The notes under the pieces: model-generated
What the model was told of the DNA's origin: nothing
Seen by the model: the letters and a program-made list of their open reading frames with translations, nothing else
The model's database searches: none
DNA from: Siderastrea radians
Lineage: Eukaryota > Cnidaria > Anthozoa > Scleractinia > Rhizangiidae
Length of the DNA: 64,000 nt
Direction of reading: 5' to 3'
Assembly (NCBI GenBank): GCA_964017195.1
Contig: OZ024887.1
Coordinates: 64,825,630-64,889,629 of the forward strand
Part shown: positions 1-12,350 of the stretch, piece after piece
Numbering within the stretch: the stretch's first letter is position 1
Layout of the letters: each line of letters starts with the position of its first letter
Translations under genes and position numbers: made by a program

Positions 1-110
1 TCATGGGTTTGATTCCCGTTCAAAGCCTGAATTCTTTCAGGTTTCTTCTTTTCAACTGTTTAAGTTGAAACACTTTCACTGCAATGATCTTCATATAATT
101 CTATCGTTAT
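1..110 (+). repeat. tRNA-derived SINE-like 3' stub
   Basis: The window opens with GGGTTTGATTCCCG, which resembles a Pol III B box (consensus GGTTCGANNCC). It is followed by a short imperfect hairpin around CTGAATTCTTTCAGG. This is how the inner part of a tRNA-derived SINE usually looks. The A box and head lie outside the window, so the call is tentative. Confidence 0.35.
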
Positions 111-2262
111 CCTCAGTTCAAATACATGTTTGTTTCATATATTAATGTTCGTTACCAATTTTGTTTCTTGAGTCATTGCACTGTGAATTAAACTGACGTT
201 TAAAGTAAAGGCAGATATGTCAGTGACCTTAAAATGTCTCTCGTGATATGTTTTTCCCAACAGTACACTTAAAACATCTGACATTTTCCAGATTTCTCGT
301 CAACCCGACTTGCTTTTATTGTCTAGAGGAACTTAATGGGGGAGAAGCTGTAAAGAAACGTAATTCAAAACAATTAATAACGGAAGTCAGTTCTTTCAGT
401 TATCATTCTCCTAACTGGGTCGGTGTATATGTTCCTGAACGTATGAAGGAAATAACCCAAAATAAGTAATGTTTGAATGACTGTAGCAGGAAACGGTTTC
501 CTTTGCGATTTGAGCTGCTGATTTGGGACAGTTTGTCGACTAATTCAAACTAATAATTATTCGTTCCCTTAACAGTTATCGGAAGTGTAACGATTCGGTT
601 TGTTAAGTCTATTTGACCACAGGGAACGCAGGCAAGCGAAAAGGGAGCGGAAAATACAAGGATATGTGGCTTGGTAAACTTAAACGGCTATTTGTTGTCA
701 TTTCTATCGTTTGCTGACAAGGCCAGTTAAAGAAGCCCATCAAATCCTTTTCAGTTTGCCAGTGATTGGTCTGTTCATGAGCGTGGGAGTCCTGTGACCA
801 TGAATGAAAATTAATTTGAGTGCTGTGGCCCCCCGGATACTCAGATCACGTGGCACCCCTTCTAAATTTGTTTTATATGCTCTCAAGGACATGTATGCCA
901 AATTTGGTACTTTTACGCGATTTGTCACGATTTTCGTAAATTTCGACGCAAATGGACTGGACTATTGGCCAGGTTATCAATGTCAACACGCAGTTGAAAA
1001 CCAACCATCTTCACCCTCCCTTACTGTTGCTCTTTCAGTTTGGTTCCTCCTTTCAAAATTCTTGTCATCCAACGTTGTTTTTATTCATTCAGGATATTGA
1101 TATCCTTGCACCTTTTTTCTGAACTTAATCCCATAACTCTCACAGTCAACTGGCTTTTGTACGAACACCCACATCATATAGCTCTAATTATAAAGTGAAT
1201 TCTATTTTTATTAGAAGCAAAAGATAAAGGAGGATTCCATACCGCATGGATGTAGGAAAATTGACCTTGATGAATTGAGAAAAGGTTTGAAAAGTTGTCA
1301 AGTCTGTAAATCAGGTGAGAAGATTCAAGATGTACTTTTTCAAGTGGGATGGTGAAGCTGTACTTCTGTACAGCTGAAAAAGAAAAATCAAAATAGATGT
1401 TACAAATGTATAGGAACTGTTCTGTGAAAAATAACATACAGAGCTCAATCTGGCTTTTCATTTGAAAATTTAAAGATAGCTAGACCACCTGCTGAAAACT
1501 GCTTCAGACAGTCCTATGGTCACTAAGACTGCAGTAAGATTCAATAAAGTAATTGTAGTAGTGTTTCCCTGGTAAAACTACCAAGCAAACTTCTATCATT
1601 ATACATGAGGGGCTGTGAGCAAAGTGGGCTATCCCAAAGTTGAACTGTAAATGCCTATTTTACTCACAAAATTAAACATGAAACTCCTACCAAAAATAAG
1701 AACATTTTATATTTATTATTTTATTTGATTAATTCTCTGGTTCTGAAACATGCTTCAACTTTATTTTGTTGTTTACCAGGGATAAAGTGCAGCTTTGACT
1801 TCTGAGCCCCTCAAATAATGCCAAAATTATTGTGATTTATATCAAAGGCCCTCGTTGCACATTGAAATAATATAATTCATTCTCAAGCAAGCACAGTTCT
1901 GCCTTATCAGATAAATAAGTGACATGCAAGGGATGTGTTGTACATTGAAAGGAATTTCAGGTCAAACGATTTCAAACTTGTTTTTAATTAGTAATTTTAC
2001 GATACACAACTATAAGGCAAAGAAAAATAAAAATGACCCTATAAGTCTATACAAAAGTTAGAAATACATCAATTCACCTTAACCTACAAATACAAGTCAT
2101 GCTCTGTACATGTACTGGAAATCTCAATACCACAATCACAGAGGAAACTAAAACTTACGAATTTCTGTTCCTCATACTCCATTCGCGGTTTAATTTTCAG
2201 CACAACTATCACTAGGCAATATAACTGAAGAAAAGAGGTTTGGGCTGGCCTCCGTTTTCTCT
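111..2262. other. No supported gene; unclassified non-coding DNA
   Basis: Only short open frames occur here (up to 98 codons) and none has recognisable domains. AT-rich stretches alternate with a block near 800-960 that has the feel of repeat sequence. I see no RNA gene and no clear transposon ends. An exon or terminus upstream of the transposase pseudogene at 2263 may lie here, but I cannot identify it. Confidence 0.5.
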
Positions 2263-5200
2263 GTGACCTGTGCAGTATGTGGCGGGAAAAATGATGTGAA
2301 GACTTCGCAGGAGCATAGGAGTGGTCAGCGAGGTCCACTCACCCATAACATAAATTCAAGAGCAGTTCTTGGATGTTTACACACTGGCATTGGTGAAACC
2401 CACCTTAATAATATCTGTTGTCCACACTCAATGTCCCAACTATTAACCCAGTAACATTTAAGTGTCGAGAGAGGGAAATAGGAGCTGCTGTGGAAAAAGT
2501 GGCCCAAACAAGCTGTCTGCAAAATATGGCTTTGGAGAGAAAGCTTGCTGTTGAAAATGGAGCAAAAGAAGATGCTGAAGGCTTTGTCAGTGCATCCTGT
2601 TCATATGACATGGGGTGGCAAAAGAGGGGCAAGGGACATAATTCTTCCACGGGACATGGGGCAGTAATGGGACTAAAAACAGGAAAAGTCATGGATTGCA
2701 CAACAAGAACAAAGGCATATCGAATTTGTAAAAATGCTGAAAAAACGGGGAAAAAGGCAAAGGTTCATGACTGCCGCATAAATCACTTTGCCTCCTCTAA
2801 GGCAATGGAGCCACTGGCAGCTGTTGATCTTTTCACACGGAGCCTGAAATCTAATGTTAAACTGTCCGCTTGTACTGGTGAGGATGACTCCACCACTGCT
2901 GCACACATTAAGTAAAAAGTCCCCTATCCAGTTGAAAAATGGACAGACATCATCGTTCATGCAAAACGTTCTTTGACAACAAGACTTTATAATCTGGCTC
3001 AAAGAGAAAAATTTACAAATTCATCAGTTCTCTCCCAAAGAGTAATCAGCTACTTAGTAAAATGTTTCAGCTACTGTGTCTCTCAAAACAGAGGAAATCC
3101 ATTGGCTCTTCAGAAAGCACTGAAAAACATTGTACCACATGCTTTTGGTAATCACGCGAAGTTGTGACGAATCATGGTGTAGAGCTAAGCAAGACCCTCT
3201 AAATTATAAACACTCTGATCTTCCTTATGGCAAAGATCTGTTTGGAGATGAGCTACAAAAATCAGTTCAAACAATTTTTGATGATTATTGCACTGATCTA
3301 GAAGTAGAAAAACTTGCACCAGCAGCAAATTCTCAAAGAAACGAGGCTCTCAACAGTATCATTGGTTCTAAAAACCCTAAAATTAGGTACTATGGTGGCA
3401 GTGCAAGTACTGACTTTCGGGTGGCCTGTGGAATTTCTCAGGCAAACCTTGGATACAACTACATCAGTGAAACACTCGAGAGTCTCAATATTGAACCTGG
3501 GGAATACTGCCTTAATCACATTGAAAAGATGGATCACAAAGCCACCCAAGATAAGTTAAGAAAAACAAGTCTTGATTTCAAACGACGAAGAGCTCAGCTA
3601 CACAACAAGAAATTAAAAATTGATGGAAATAAAGAGGCTAAAGAAGGCGCAACTTACCAAAGTAATATCGGACTCAACCTGGATCCGAATATATCAACTC
3701 GGGATCAGGTAGCAAATGAAATTGATGTAAACATTAAAATCACAAAAGAGGAGTTACAGCAGATCGAAAAATTCTTACCGGAATTAACTATCAGACCAAT
3801 GGCTGAGAAATATCTTTTTAACAGAAACAATGTTTATAACTTTATAATCTTTGACATTGAAACCAACACGTCTAGAAAAACAGCAGAAATTTGCCAACTG
3901 TCAGCAATCAATCGGTCCGGTTTACATCAGTTCAACGAGTACATCCTGCCATCCAAGGATGTTGATGTTCACGCTTCCAAAGTCAATGGATTCAGCATTC
4001 GAAGAATTCATGGAACCAGGACACTGTGCAAAGAAAACCAACCAGTTTCGTCCATTCCAACTGAACAGGCAATACAGAATTTTGTTGCATTCTTACAAAG
4101 AACTGTTGAAAGTGTAAACAAATTTTGCACTGTGTTAATTGGTCACAACTCGCAAGTCTTCGACACGCCTACTCTTCTTCGTCAAGGTGGAAACCAATTG
4201 TCCCAAAGCCTGGTATCCTTGAACGTATTTTTTTCCCGACAGCCTTCCCCTGATGAAGAAACTCGTGAAAAGTAAACACCCGTCGCTCTGCTCACCAGAT
4301 GGCTCAGTGATCAAAACCAGCCAGACGTCGATTTACCAAAAGCTTTTCAACAAAAGCTTCCCCGCTCACGATGCGATGGAAGACGTAAAGGCACTGAGAA
4401 AAATCCTTTTCAATTCTAGCCTGAACATTTGCGACGAGATCCTAACAGAGAGCATGTCTAAATGTCTACATGCAGAAAACGACATGAAGTACCTTGACCA
4501 TCGCCATGCGCTACTCCAGACTTTCAAGGGAAAACTTTTTCACCCAACCGACGCATCCTTTCCTGTCAAGCATCAAATAGTCGAGAAAATCGCAGGAAGT
4601 GGACTTTCGTATCAAGATCTAACAAATATTTTCGACAAATTCGGAGAGAAGGGGTTGATTGGTGTGTTCCCGGGGTATCCAATCGATGAAATCGATAATC
4701 GATAATAATCGATATCAATCAATACCAATCGATATCAGTTAATCGATTGATATTGATAATCGATGAACAATCGATGGCGAAGATTCGTGTGGTTATCGAT
4801 TTGTATCGATTTTCAATAACAATCGATAGATAAATTGATATCGATTGGTATCGATTGGTTGCAGATTTCGTCACGTTTCAAAATCTACAAGCTGACGGAA
4901 TCGGCGCATAAATATCACATCTTTGTACACAGTAATTGTAAACACATTTCATTTTAATGCTTTGAACGTTAACAGGAGAACAATACTCTCTTCTTTCTCT
5001 TCAACGCCCCGTCTACAGGTATCCGTTTTCCTTTTACAACTCAAAAGTTTGTTTCCGTTCTTGCCTCCCGTCCACACGTATCCCATGAAAACGTTTACCA
5101 AAAACAGAAACGTTTGAAGTTTGAAAACGTTATCCAAAGTGGAAAACTATTTAATACGTGCAGACATGGGCCATGCTACAGACTTCAAAAAACGCAGAAA

Positions 5201-6116
5201 GTGGTTTCATTGTGCCTTCACAGAAAAATTCTGGTAACAGAAGTTGTACTTTGGCAAACAATGAAATTGCCAACAACAGCAGCATGAGTTGTTCCAAAAT
5301 AATGAATAAAGCAGCAATACCTATATCCTGACAATAACGAACCTAATCGTGCTCATACATACAAACTAAAAACTATAAGAAGGCGCCAATTGAATTGTGT
5401 CTAAAAGAAATAAAATATGCAGCAAAAGATAAAAAAGACGTTCCTTTTTTCCATCATAGTAGTAAGCTATGGGCCATTCTAGTTTTGGTGTTTTCCTGCT
5501 CGATTTTGTAGTATGTTCTGAACCGCTATCACAATCCTGGGTGGCATCGATTGTGATGGATCTTGCCTCTTTGACTTTCCTCACCAACTCTGCCTTTTTT
5601 GGTTTTTGTGATACGTCAAGTTCATTTCATCGAGTACCTCGCGCAGCAGTGACACCGTCATGTCATCGGCGCTGTCTTCCTTCCTTTCTTAGCTCTCGCT
5701 CTTTCTTTTTGAGTATTGAGACTGGGTCGGGATTGTTTTACCAATTTCGTCCCCAGGGCTTCCTAAAAATGGCGGATGATCGGACAGGTAGCGTGCGTGA
5801 CGTCTGTTCGAGTTTGTTGCACCAATCGATAGCAATCGATGAACAGTTTTTGTGTGGTTATCGATTGATGATCGATTGACCGATACCAATCGATACTAAT
5901 TAACTAATTTTATCGATTGATATCGATTGATCGATTGGTTTTCCGATCATCGGTTTCCATCGATTGGATACCCCGGGTGTGTTGTCGCTACCTCCTTCCA
6001 CGTCCTCAACAGCAAACAAATCACCACGAGTCCCTAAGACCACGCGTATCTTAGCCAGTATTGTCCAGCACTTCAAGATGAAGAAAGCCACAAGTCAACA
6101 GGCTAAAAATCCATGA
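2263..6116 (+). pseudogene. Mutator-like transposase fused to DEDDh exonuclease, decayed
   Basis: This resembles the cnidarian protein family that joins a Mutator-like transposase domain to a DnaQ-type 3'-5' exonuclease. The transposase part runs from about 2310 to 3700. The exonuclease follows with motif I FDIET (3850-3861), motif II GHNSQVFD (4141-4164) and motif III HDAMED (4367-4384), so all DEDDh residues survive. The frame is broken four times: a 1-base shift near 2412-2420, an in-frame TAA at 2913-2915, a 1-base shift near 3162, and a 1-base shift in the T7 run near 4226-4232. The reading then enters a 1.3-kb transposon at 4669 and resumes at 5976, continuing about 46 codons to TGA at 6114-6116. 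The start is not seen; an exon may lie upstream, or the 5' end is lost. It is almost certainly inactive. Confidence 0.75.
4669..5975. mobile_element. Non-autonomous TIR transposon with ATCGAT-rich arms
   Basis: Its ends are inverted repeats: CCCGGGGTATCCAATCGAT on the left and its exact complement on the right, reaching into the flank. GGTGTGTT directly repeats at 4661-4668 and 5976-5983. The duplication could also be read as TGTGTT with two more bases assigned to the right end. Removing the insert plus one copy restores the exonuclease reading frame. Both arms (4671-4860 and 5822-5970) are packed with ATCGAT-type words in inverted arrangement. The roughly 950-bp core has no recognisable transposase. 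An 8-bp duplication would fit hAT, P or Merlin elements, but the termini are not typical of any, so the superfamily is open. Confidence 0.85.
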
Positions 6117-6201
6117 AGTTCTACGATTCTGAGGTACAATGTACGCTTTGTGAGCAAAATCAACAAAAGTCTCTCGCCGAAATGTCCACCAAGTGCAACC
6201 T

Positions 6202-8418
6202 CAATCTCGTCCCCAGAGCCCACGCGCATTTACGGTCAGTGGGATCGAAATGCCACGGACTCTGGGATAATCGAAAACCGGATGCCACTTTTGCGGCTTC
6301 CGGTTTTTTAAAGCGCATGTGCGGCAGATTTTGAACTGAGCATGCGTTATGGGTCGTGTAAAGACAAAAATGGCGCGAAATATTAGGACGTCCACTTGCT
6401 TTTGGCGCCTTTGACATTCACTCGAGACTTGCGTGAAAATGAAAATAATCCTCGCTCGCAGACTCGCGAAGATGGCCGCACCGGTTTCTATAAATTTGTT
6501 TAAATTTGTTCACTTCACGTTAGAAAATTCAATTCAGAAAAGAGACCGGACCTCTAATGAAAAGAACGCCAATACGAGGCGCTGAAGAATGTTGTTGTTG
6601 AGGGTAAAGATACCATTTGTGTACTGCCAGCTGAATATGGAAGATGTCTCAGTGACTGGCTGTCTCCACGCGTTTGTGACTGAATTTGTGTGTGTTTTTT
6701 AGCAAAAGTGGTGAAGAGAAAATTAGCTCTTTTACTGTAGTCGTATCGTCATAAAATTTTTGATAGACGAACAAATATCAAACATGAAAGTTTTCAAGGG
6801 TTCTGAAAACGTAGCCATTGTTGAAGAGTTTGAAGTGCCGCCCTAAATTTTATTTCACATCTTACGGCCCTTTACAAAATTAATTAACAAATTTTCAGCG
6901 ACATCCTGAAAGAAAAAAACGATAGTCATGGACGAGGTTCACTTAGCAGTCAAATAGTGTGTAGAACCTTTTTTGTGTTTTGTAAGCTTACTAATTTGAG
7001 AAGTCTAACTGAGGAAGAAATCAACCTTTAAAAAAACATGACCTTGTTTTTAGCGCGTGGTAAGCTTAAGTTTCAAGCTTATATACGCGTGAAAATTAGC
7101 TTTTTTTACAGTGTTCGACTGCTAATTTATTAAGGAAGACACAAAGCAAATCAACTGTACTGTTGCTATTTTAAAAACGGTCTTGGACAAAGTAGAGAGG
7201 TCATTTATTTATGATTGAAACGTACCCGAGCTGGCGTTGTGTTGTGTTCGCCTTTCAACTGTGCTAGTGTTGTGTTTTCTCCACCACTACGTCGGTAAAT
7301 ATTCAGTACAACGGTATAGGTTTTGTACGGAAAGCTCGTTTGCCGAAATACTAAAACATAACATAGAATAAACACGACAAAATGACTTAGGTACAATATA
7401 TTAACGAGTATCACAGGTCTGTAAATAATTCAACTCAGTAAAAACAGCCATTTTTTAGTACAGCTAGAAACATTGAAAATCTATCACAATCAGGGATGGA
7501 CGATTTCTTACAAAGACAACGAAAGTTGATAGTGAAAACAATTTAATACTAAAGAAAGACCTTTTACCTACACTCGAAGAGGTTTATCAGTCCTGCAAGC
7601 TGCAAACTTTCAAAGCTTACAAATACGACAGATACGATGTCTTGCAAAAATAAACAGGATCGCTGTTCTCGTTGTTTTTGTCATTCTGTCCGGCCGCTGC
7701 ACCAGTTTCTGCACCACGTAATTCAAGAAGCCAATCCACCATTCACTTTTCAGCAACAGTGAGATTATCTGCTCCAGTTCAACAAAACAATCCCAAATCC
7801 TGTCTTCTTTTCCGAACAAACTCGCACATGGCTCCTCGGAGTGAATGGATTTTTAACCCCAAGCTGCTTATTTTAACTTCTACGACTGCAGTGGAAAGAC
7901 TGTCAGCTTCCATCCGCTTTAGACAATGTTGAGAACAATTTTCAAGCCACCATTGTCCATGAACCATACTTTAGACCTGGAAATTAGAGGAATTATTCCA
8001 AAATTGTGCTCCTTCGACCGTCATTTATCTTGAAGCGGGTATTCATTCAGCTTTGTCAAGAACCCAGCTGCAACGTATCACAGGGTTTTGGCGCCTTTTT
8101 CGTTTTGATCATGCGACCGACACTTGTTCCCTTTTTACGTCTTGTCTAACATGAATGTTAATTTGACTGCATTTATCGATTCTTTGGGAGTTTGTATAGC
8201 CCATTTTCTGATTTCTTTTCCACTGTCCGTCTCTGACGTGATCGAAAACGTCCAGCAAAATTTTCGTTTCCTGTTTTGAAACTTCTTACTCGTAGACTTC
8301 CGGTAAATTTTAGTAGCCAATCAGATTTCGATTCGTTAGCATTTTGACATTGATTATCCCAGAGGTCTTGCATCCTTGGTGCTGACCAAAAGGAATGCAG
8401 CCTCTGGGAACGAGATTG
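6202..8418. mobile_element. TIR transposon, CAAYCTCGT family, MULE-like
   Basis: Left end CAATCTCGTCCCCAGAG and right end CTCTGGGAACGAGATTG are inverted repeats. Similarity continues about 80 bp inward to a shared CTCTGGGATAATC. The flanks GTGCAACCT (6193-6201) and GTGTAACCT (8419-8427) form a 9-bp target duplication with one mismatch, as in Mutator-like elements. The MITE at 46862-47068 has the same ends and a perfect 9-bp duplication, which supports the boundaries. No long ORF or transposase motif is visible in the 2.2-kb interior, so it looks non-autonomous. Confidence 0.7.
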
Positions 8419-8429
8419 GTGTAACCTCT

Positions 8430-9012
8430 GCAATGCATGAGTCACGAGCATGCGCGAACTCGTAACTAGAAGAATTCTTATTTTGCTGACGTCACAAAAA
8501 ATATGCTTTTCTCGAGTCATCTAAAACGGCTTTTTGCGCGCAATCTACACGGTGAATTTTTTTGAAAATCGCCCTAGTCACAATATTTTCCATGTTTTTA
8601 TTCAGGAAAAAAATTCAACAATTTTTGTACATACACAAATGCGATAAACGTAAAAAACAAAAGTGACGTAAACTGGGGAAACGTATGTAGGGATTTTTGT
8701 TTGGCCTTTCCAGGTGAGACATGACCAAAATTTCCTTCGCTACACCAAAAATGGTGACATTTTACCGCGTAAAAACTAAGAAAACTTATCAAGAAGTTTG
8801 GTAACTTTGAAGAACAGGCCGTACAATTCTGTCAGTGATTGCCATAGAAACGATACTTAATTGTAAAGTTGGACTTTTATGGAAAGAATAAAGCCTTAGC
8901 TACTTGTTTCTGTAATTTATGCCCAGCATTGTGAAGAAAGTAGCTTGAAAAATCGGAGTTTAATCAGGAACATTTTACTGAAGAACAATAGGAATTACTG
9001 TATAGAGCCACC
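8430..9012 (-). mobile_element. Partial TTAA-flanked DNA transposon, GGTGGCTC end
   Basis: Read on the minus strand, this stretch aligns over its whole length with 15441-16020. Shared blocks include the terminal GGTGGCTC, a TATGGCAATCACTGA block, TTCTTAGTTTTTAC and CGCGCATGCTCRTGA. The right end is followed by TTAA at 9013-9016. Paralogous unit C has the uninterrupted sequence AACTTAAATCGTGAATGA at 36179-36196, which marks an empty site. The inner end abuts the element at 6202-8418, so that element may have inserted into this one. TTAA targets suit piggyBac or Kolobok; no transposase is identified. Confidence 0.6.
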
Positions 9013-9856
9013 TTAAATCGTGAATGGTTCAGCACAGGTGCTCAATAGGAAGTAAGCACTTCGCAATAAAAATACAATTTTCACACCAGGTGAAGACAAA
9101 ACAGGAAAATCGGCATCGCTACGTGCCTCGCTAGTCCAACATATCATTCCTTCCGTGAGATAAGTGACTGTTTCAAACTGCCTTTGCGACAAAACACTAC
9201 ATAAGATACATAGAGGATATTTTAAGGCAGCGCGAAGATATGAGATTTATTTCAATGGTAAAAACAATATTCTACGAACAAGCGCAGCGAGTAGGTAAAA
9301 TATTGCTTTTTTAGCACGACAAATTAAAATTCATATCTTCAGCCGCCGTGTAACTTACTTTTTAATATATAGAAAAGAGCGTTTTTGCACAAAAAAAAGT
9401 GTAAAAACGAGAAATGGCGTCATCGTTATCCTAACTAGTGAGGATATGGAAAATACGCCACTCCTGGATGGTTTCCTGGATGTTGTTTCGTATACTATGA
9501 ACTTTAAGAGTGGTCTATTTTCCATTAAAACACTATTGTCCATATAATCAAAAACGTCAAGAAAAACCTATCGAGCTAACTTCCATTCCAACTGGAGCAA
9601 AGTTAAGTCGTTGGAAAAGAAAAAAGCAGTCTAAAACTTGCAATTTCATTTACTTCCTTCTATCCCTAACGTGATCACCTGGAGGCAATGATATTGCTAC
9701 CAGTTAAAAGAAAATGCACTGTAATAAAACCGCAAACAGACTTGCATTTAACGCCCATGTTTGACATCTAGATTCTACTGAGTTATTTACGGCCAATGAC
9801 ATAATTTCAGTCAGTCATGCTGGAATATAAAATCCGGGTAAGAAGTCGACTTGGAT
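9013..9856 (+). promoter_or_regulatory. IL-17-like unit A upstream region and TATA promoter
   Basis: This is homologous to the regions upstream of units B to E. The best-conserved block, at about 9776-9840, contains ATTTAC, a TGACATAATTTC motif and then TATAAAAT at 9826-9833. In all copies the first-exon donor lies about 99-100 bp downstream of the TATA box, except unit D (94). Transcription should start about 30 bp after the box, near 9857; this is inferred, not measured. A TTAA transposon cuts the unit at its left edge, so the more distal upstream block kept in C, D and E is missing. Confidence 0.65.
9225..9350. repeat. Foldback repeat shared by units A and C
   Basis: GCGAAGATATGA with a following AT-rich arm is repeated in inverted form as TCATATCTTCAGCCGC, with an inner AATATTCTAC/AAATATTG pairing. 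The same structure sits at 36385-36512 in unit C. It is absent at the matching place in units B, D and E. It therefore marks A and C as sister copies and is probably a small MITE insertion. Confidence 0.6.
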
Positions 9857-9925
9857 AAGATCTTTAAGGTCGAATACCGACAAGAGCTGTTTACAATCAC
9901 CCTGAGAAGCACATTTAATCTAAAG
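9857..9925 (+). other. Unit A exon 1, 5' UTR of IL-17-like gene
   Basis: This predicted non-coding exon starts about 30 bp after TATAAAAT and ends in CTAAAG at a strong donor, GTAAGTTTT (9926). The same exon and donor occur in units B to E. It holds no start codon; the first ATG lies in exon 2, two bases after the acceptor. In the paralogy model the intron runs 9926-27545. Transcript data would be needed to fix the start. Confidence 0.55.
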
Positions 9926-9989
9926 GTAAGTTTTCGCTAACAGCATGTCAGTGTAACATTTAGGGATGAGGAAAAATGTTAATAGGATA

Positions 9990-12350
9990 TGCAGTGATCA
10001 CTTAGAAGAACTTGTTGAAAATTGTCAATGTGCCATGCATGTGTCAAGTTCCATTTACATTGAAGCGCTATTGTTCTTTCATTGCACTCGATCCCTTTTA
10101 TGCGTTTTCTACTTTGTTTTCTTTTTTTTCGGAGAAGTATAGCTGATCGTCTCGGATAGCCATTCGTTTTCAAGCGCAAAAAGATTTAATATTAATTTTG
10201 CTCACAGACTTCACCCATTTTTAAACGCTTCCGGCTGGGAAATAAGACGCGATTGATTCAGTTTTCGTTGTGTGAAGTTATAACTTCCTACTTTTTTAAC
10301 AGAAATGTTTCTCAGCTCCATAAAAAAATCTTACATCTGGCATTGTAAAGTTTCCTAGTTAAAAAAAAACAGGCCACATATTTTTTGGAAGGTTAATTTC
10401 TGCGGTATCAGTGTTTGCTTGTTCTAAGCAGAATGTAAAACTTGATACAAAATAACCTTTTTAAAACGCTTCTTCACTGATCACTTTTGCTTAAATAATT
10501 TTACATATATACTTCTCATGCCAGGTGGTTTATAATGCGCCTGAATTTGCGGAAGTTTATTACGAGAAAAATTGAAGTTCACTATTCTCGACAATCTGAG
10601 AAGCCAAATGTCATACAGTGATGTCTGAGAGTAACAACTATATGATTTGAGTGTTTGTTTATTTTTTGTGAAATTAAGACAAGTAATGCTTTTATCAAGA
10701 AAAAGATTTTAAAAATTTTAAAATGCTAACAATCCGCATGCGCGAGCCACTTGAGTTATGTTGCCACCCACCAAAATGTACGTCACCACCTGACAACGAC
10801 TTTTTCTAGACACCATAAAATCATGAAGAACCGAAATAAAAGAGACACACGTTCTGCGTATCTTTTGTGAGTTGGCTTTGATGCGTAAAATTGAAATTAA
10901 TTTGCTGACAGCTGAATTTTTGATTTTGCAACCACAAAAATGTCTATAAGTTAAAGGCGTTTACTCAGCATTTTTCAAAGTTTAGGACGCCATATTTGTT
11001 GCTGGGCAAACATGGCAAATATCGACCAATATCGCCGAACACAGTGCACCCCCGCTTTCCCGGCTATGTCGAATAATCCTGGTTACCTCGAATCCCCCGC
11101 TTTCTCAGCTCGAACTGAAACATGTTTCCATAACATTTGCTTCGTCTTCTTCTTTCATTTACTGTTTCCTTTCTGGAACTCGGTTTGCCGAATCCCCTCC
11201 CTTCGATTGCAAACATGTTCGTTGGATATGTAATGTGATACACCTCAACCAACACCTGGAAGAACTTGTCGAAAACTAACAATATGCCATTTATGTGTCG
11301 ACTATTATTTACGTTGAAGCTCTGTGGATTTAGCTATTGTCCTTCATTGCTTCACTTTTTATCCGGTTTTGTTTCTCCGGGGAAGTAGCCGATCGTCTCG
11401 GACAACATGCATTCATTTTCAAGCCCATAAAGATTTAACCATACTAAAAGGCTTCGCCCATTTTTAAACACTTCGGTCTGAGAAATGAGAACTACACTGA
11501 GCTACATACAATAAGACGAGCTAATAACGACTCATTTTTTTCTTGCCCTTTCTGTCCTTGTTATTTGCCAACTTGACGTATTCAGTTTTTTCTGTGAGAA
11601 GTTATAAATTTCTTATTTTTTAAAGTAAAGGAGTCTAAGTTCTCAGTAAACAAACCTTGGATCCGGCGTCGTGAAGTTTTCTATTTAAAAAAGAGGGGAT
11701 ATTTTTTGGCCTTTTCCATTTTTTTTTTGTGCCCAACGTTTATTTCTGTATCACAATGTTTGCTCGCTCTGAACAGACCTTGAAACTGACAGAATATAAA
11801 ATCACATTTCTAGAAGGCTTTTTCATTGATCACTTTAACAAATGTCTATCATTTTACATATAACAAATTTCATGTATACTGCGCCTGAATACGCGGAAAG
11901 TTTATAATAACGAGAAAAATTAAAGTTAATCATTCTCGAAACTCCGAAACTTCAAATGTCATGCAGTGATGTCTCACTTAACTATTTGATTTGAAAGTTT
12001 GTTTAGTTGTTGTGAAATTAAGACCAGCAATGCTTTTATCGAGGAAAGAATTTTAAAATTTTAAAATGCTGAAAATGCGCATGCGCAAACCACTTGAGTT
12101 ATGTTGCCACCCACCAAAATGTACGTCACCACCTGCCAACGACTTTTTCTAGATACCATAAAATCATGAAGAGACACACGTTCTGCGTATCTTTTGTGAG
12201 TTGGCTTTGATGCGTAAAATTGAAATTAATTTTCTGACAGCCGCGTTTTAGACATTGCAACCACAAAACGTTATATTTGTGCGTTGATGTGATATGAGCC
12301 GTTTACTGCGTACTTTTCGCGGTTTTGGACGCCATGTTTTTTGCTAAGCA
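9990..12350 (+). repeat. Intronic tandem duplication of about 1.2 kb in unit A
   Basis: The segment at about 9990-11215 is repeated at about 11245-12350. Shared landmarks in order are GAAGAACTTG, GCTGATCGTCTCGGA / GCCGATCGTCTCGGA, a TTATTACGAGAAAAATTGAAG-like block, CACCAAAATGTACGTCACC and TCTTTTGTGAGTTGG. Units C and D carry this intron segment once, so the duplication is specific to unit A. Short open frames inside it, including one shared with unit C at 38177, have no recognisable domains and I treat them as non-coding. Confidence 0.65.

Noticed and set aside
5469..5879. 136-codon open frame on the + strand inside the ATCGAT element
   Set aside because: Runs into the subterminal repeats, has no domain, and other frames across it are equally open.
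11012..11233. Open frame in the unit A intron, also seen in unit C (38177) with similar peptide
   Set aside because: Shared only because the intron is duplicated; the frames diverge in length and unit D lacks it; no recognisable domain.
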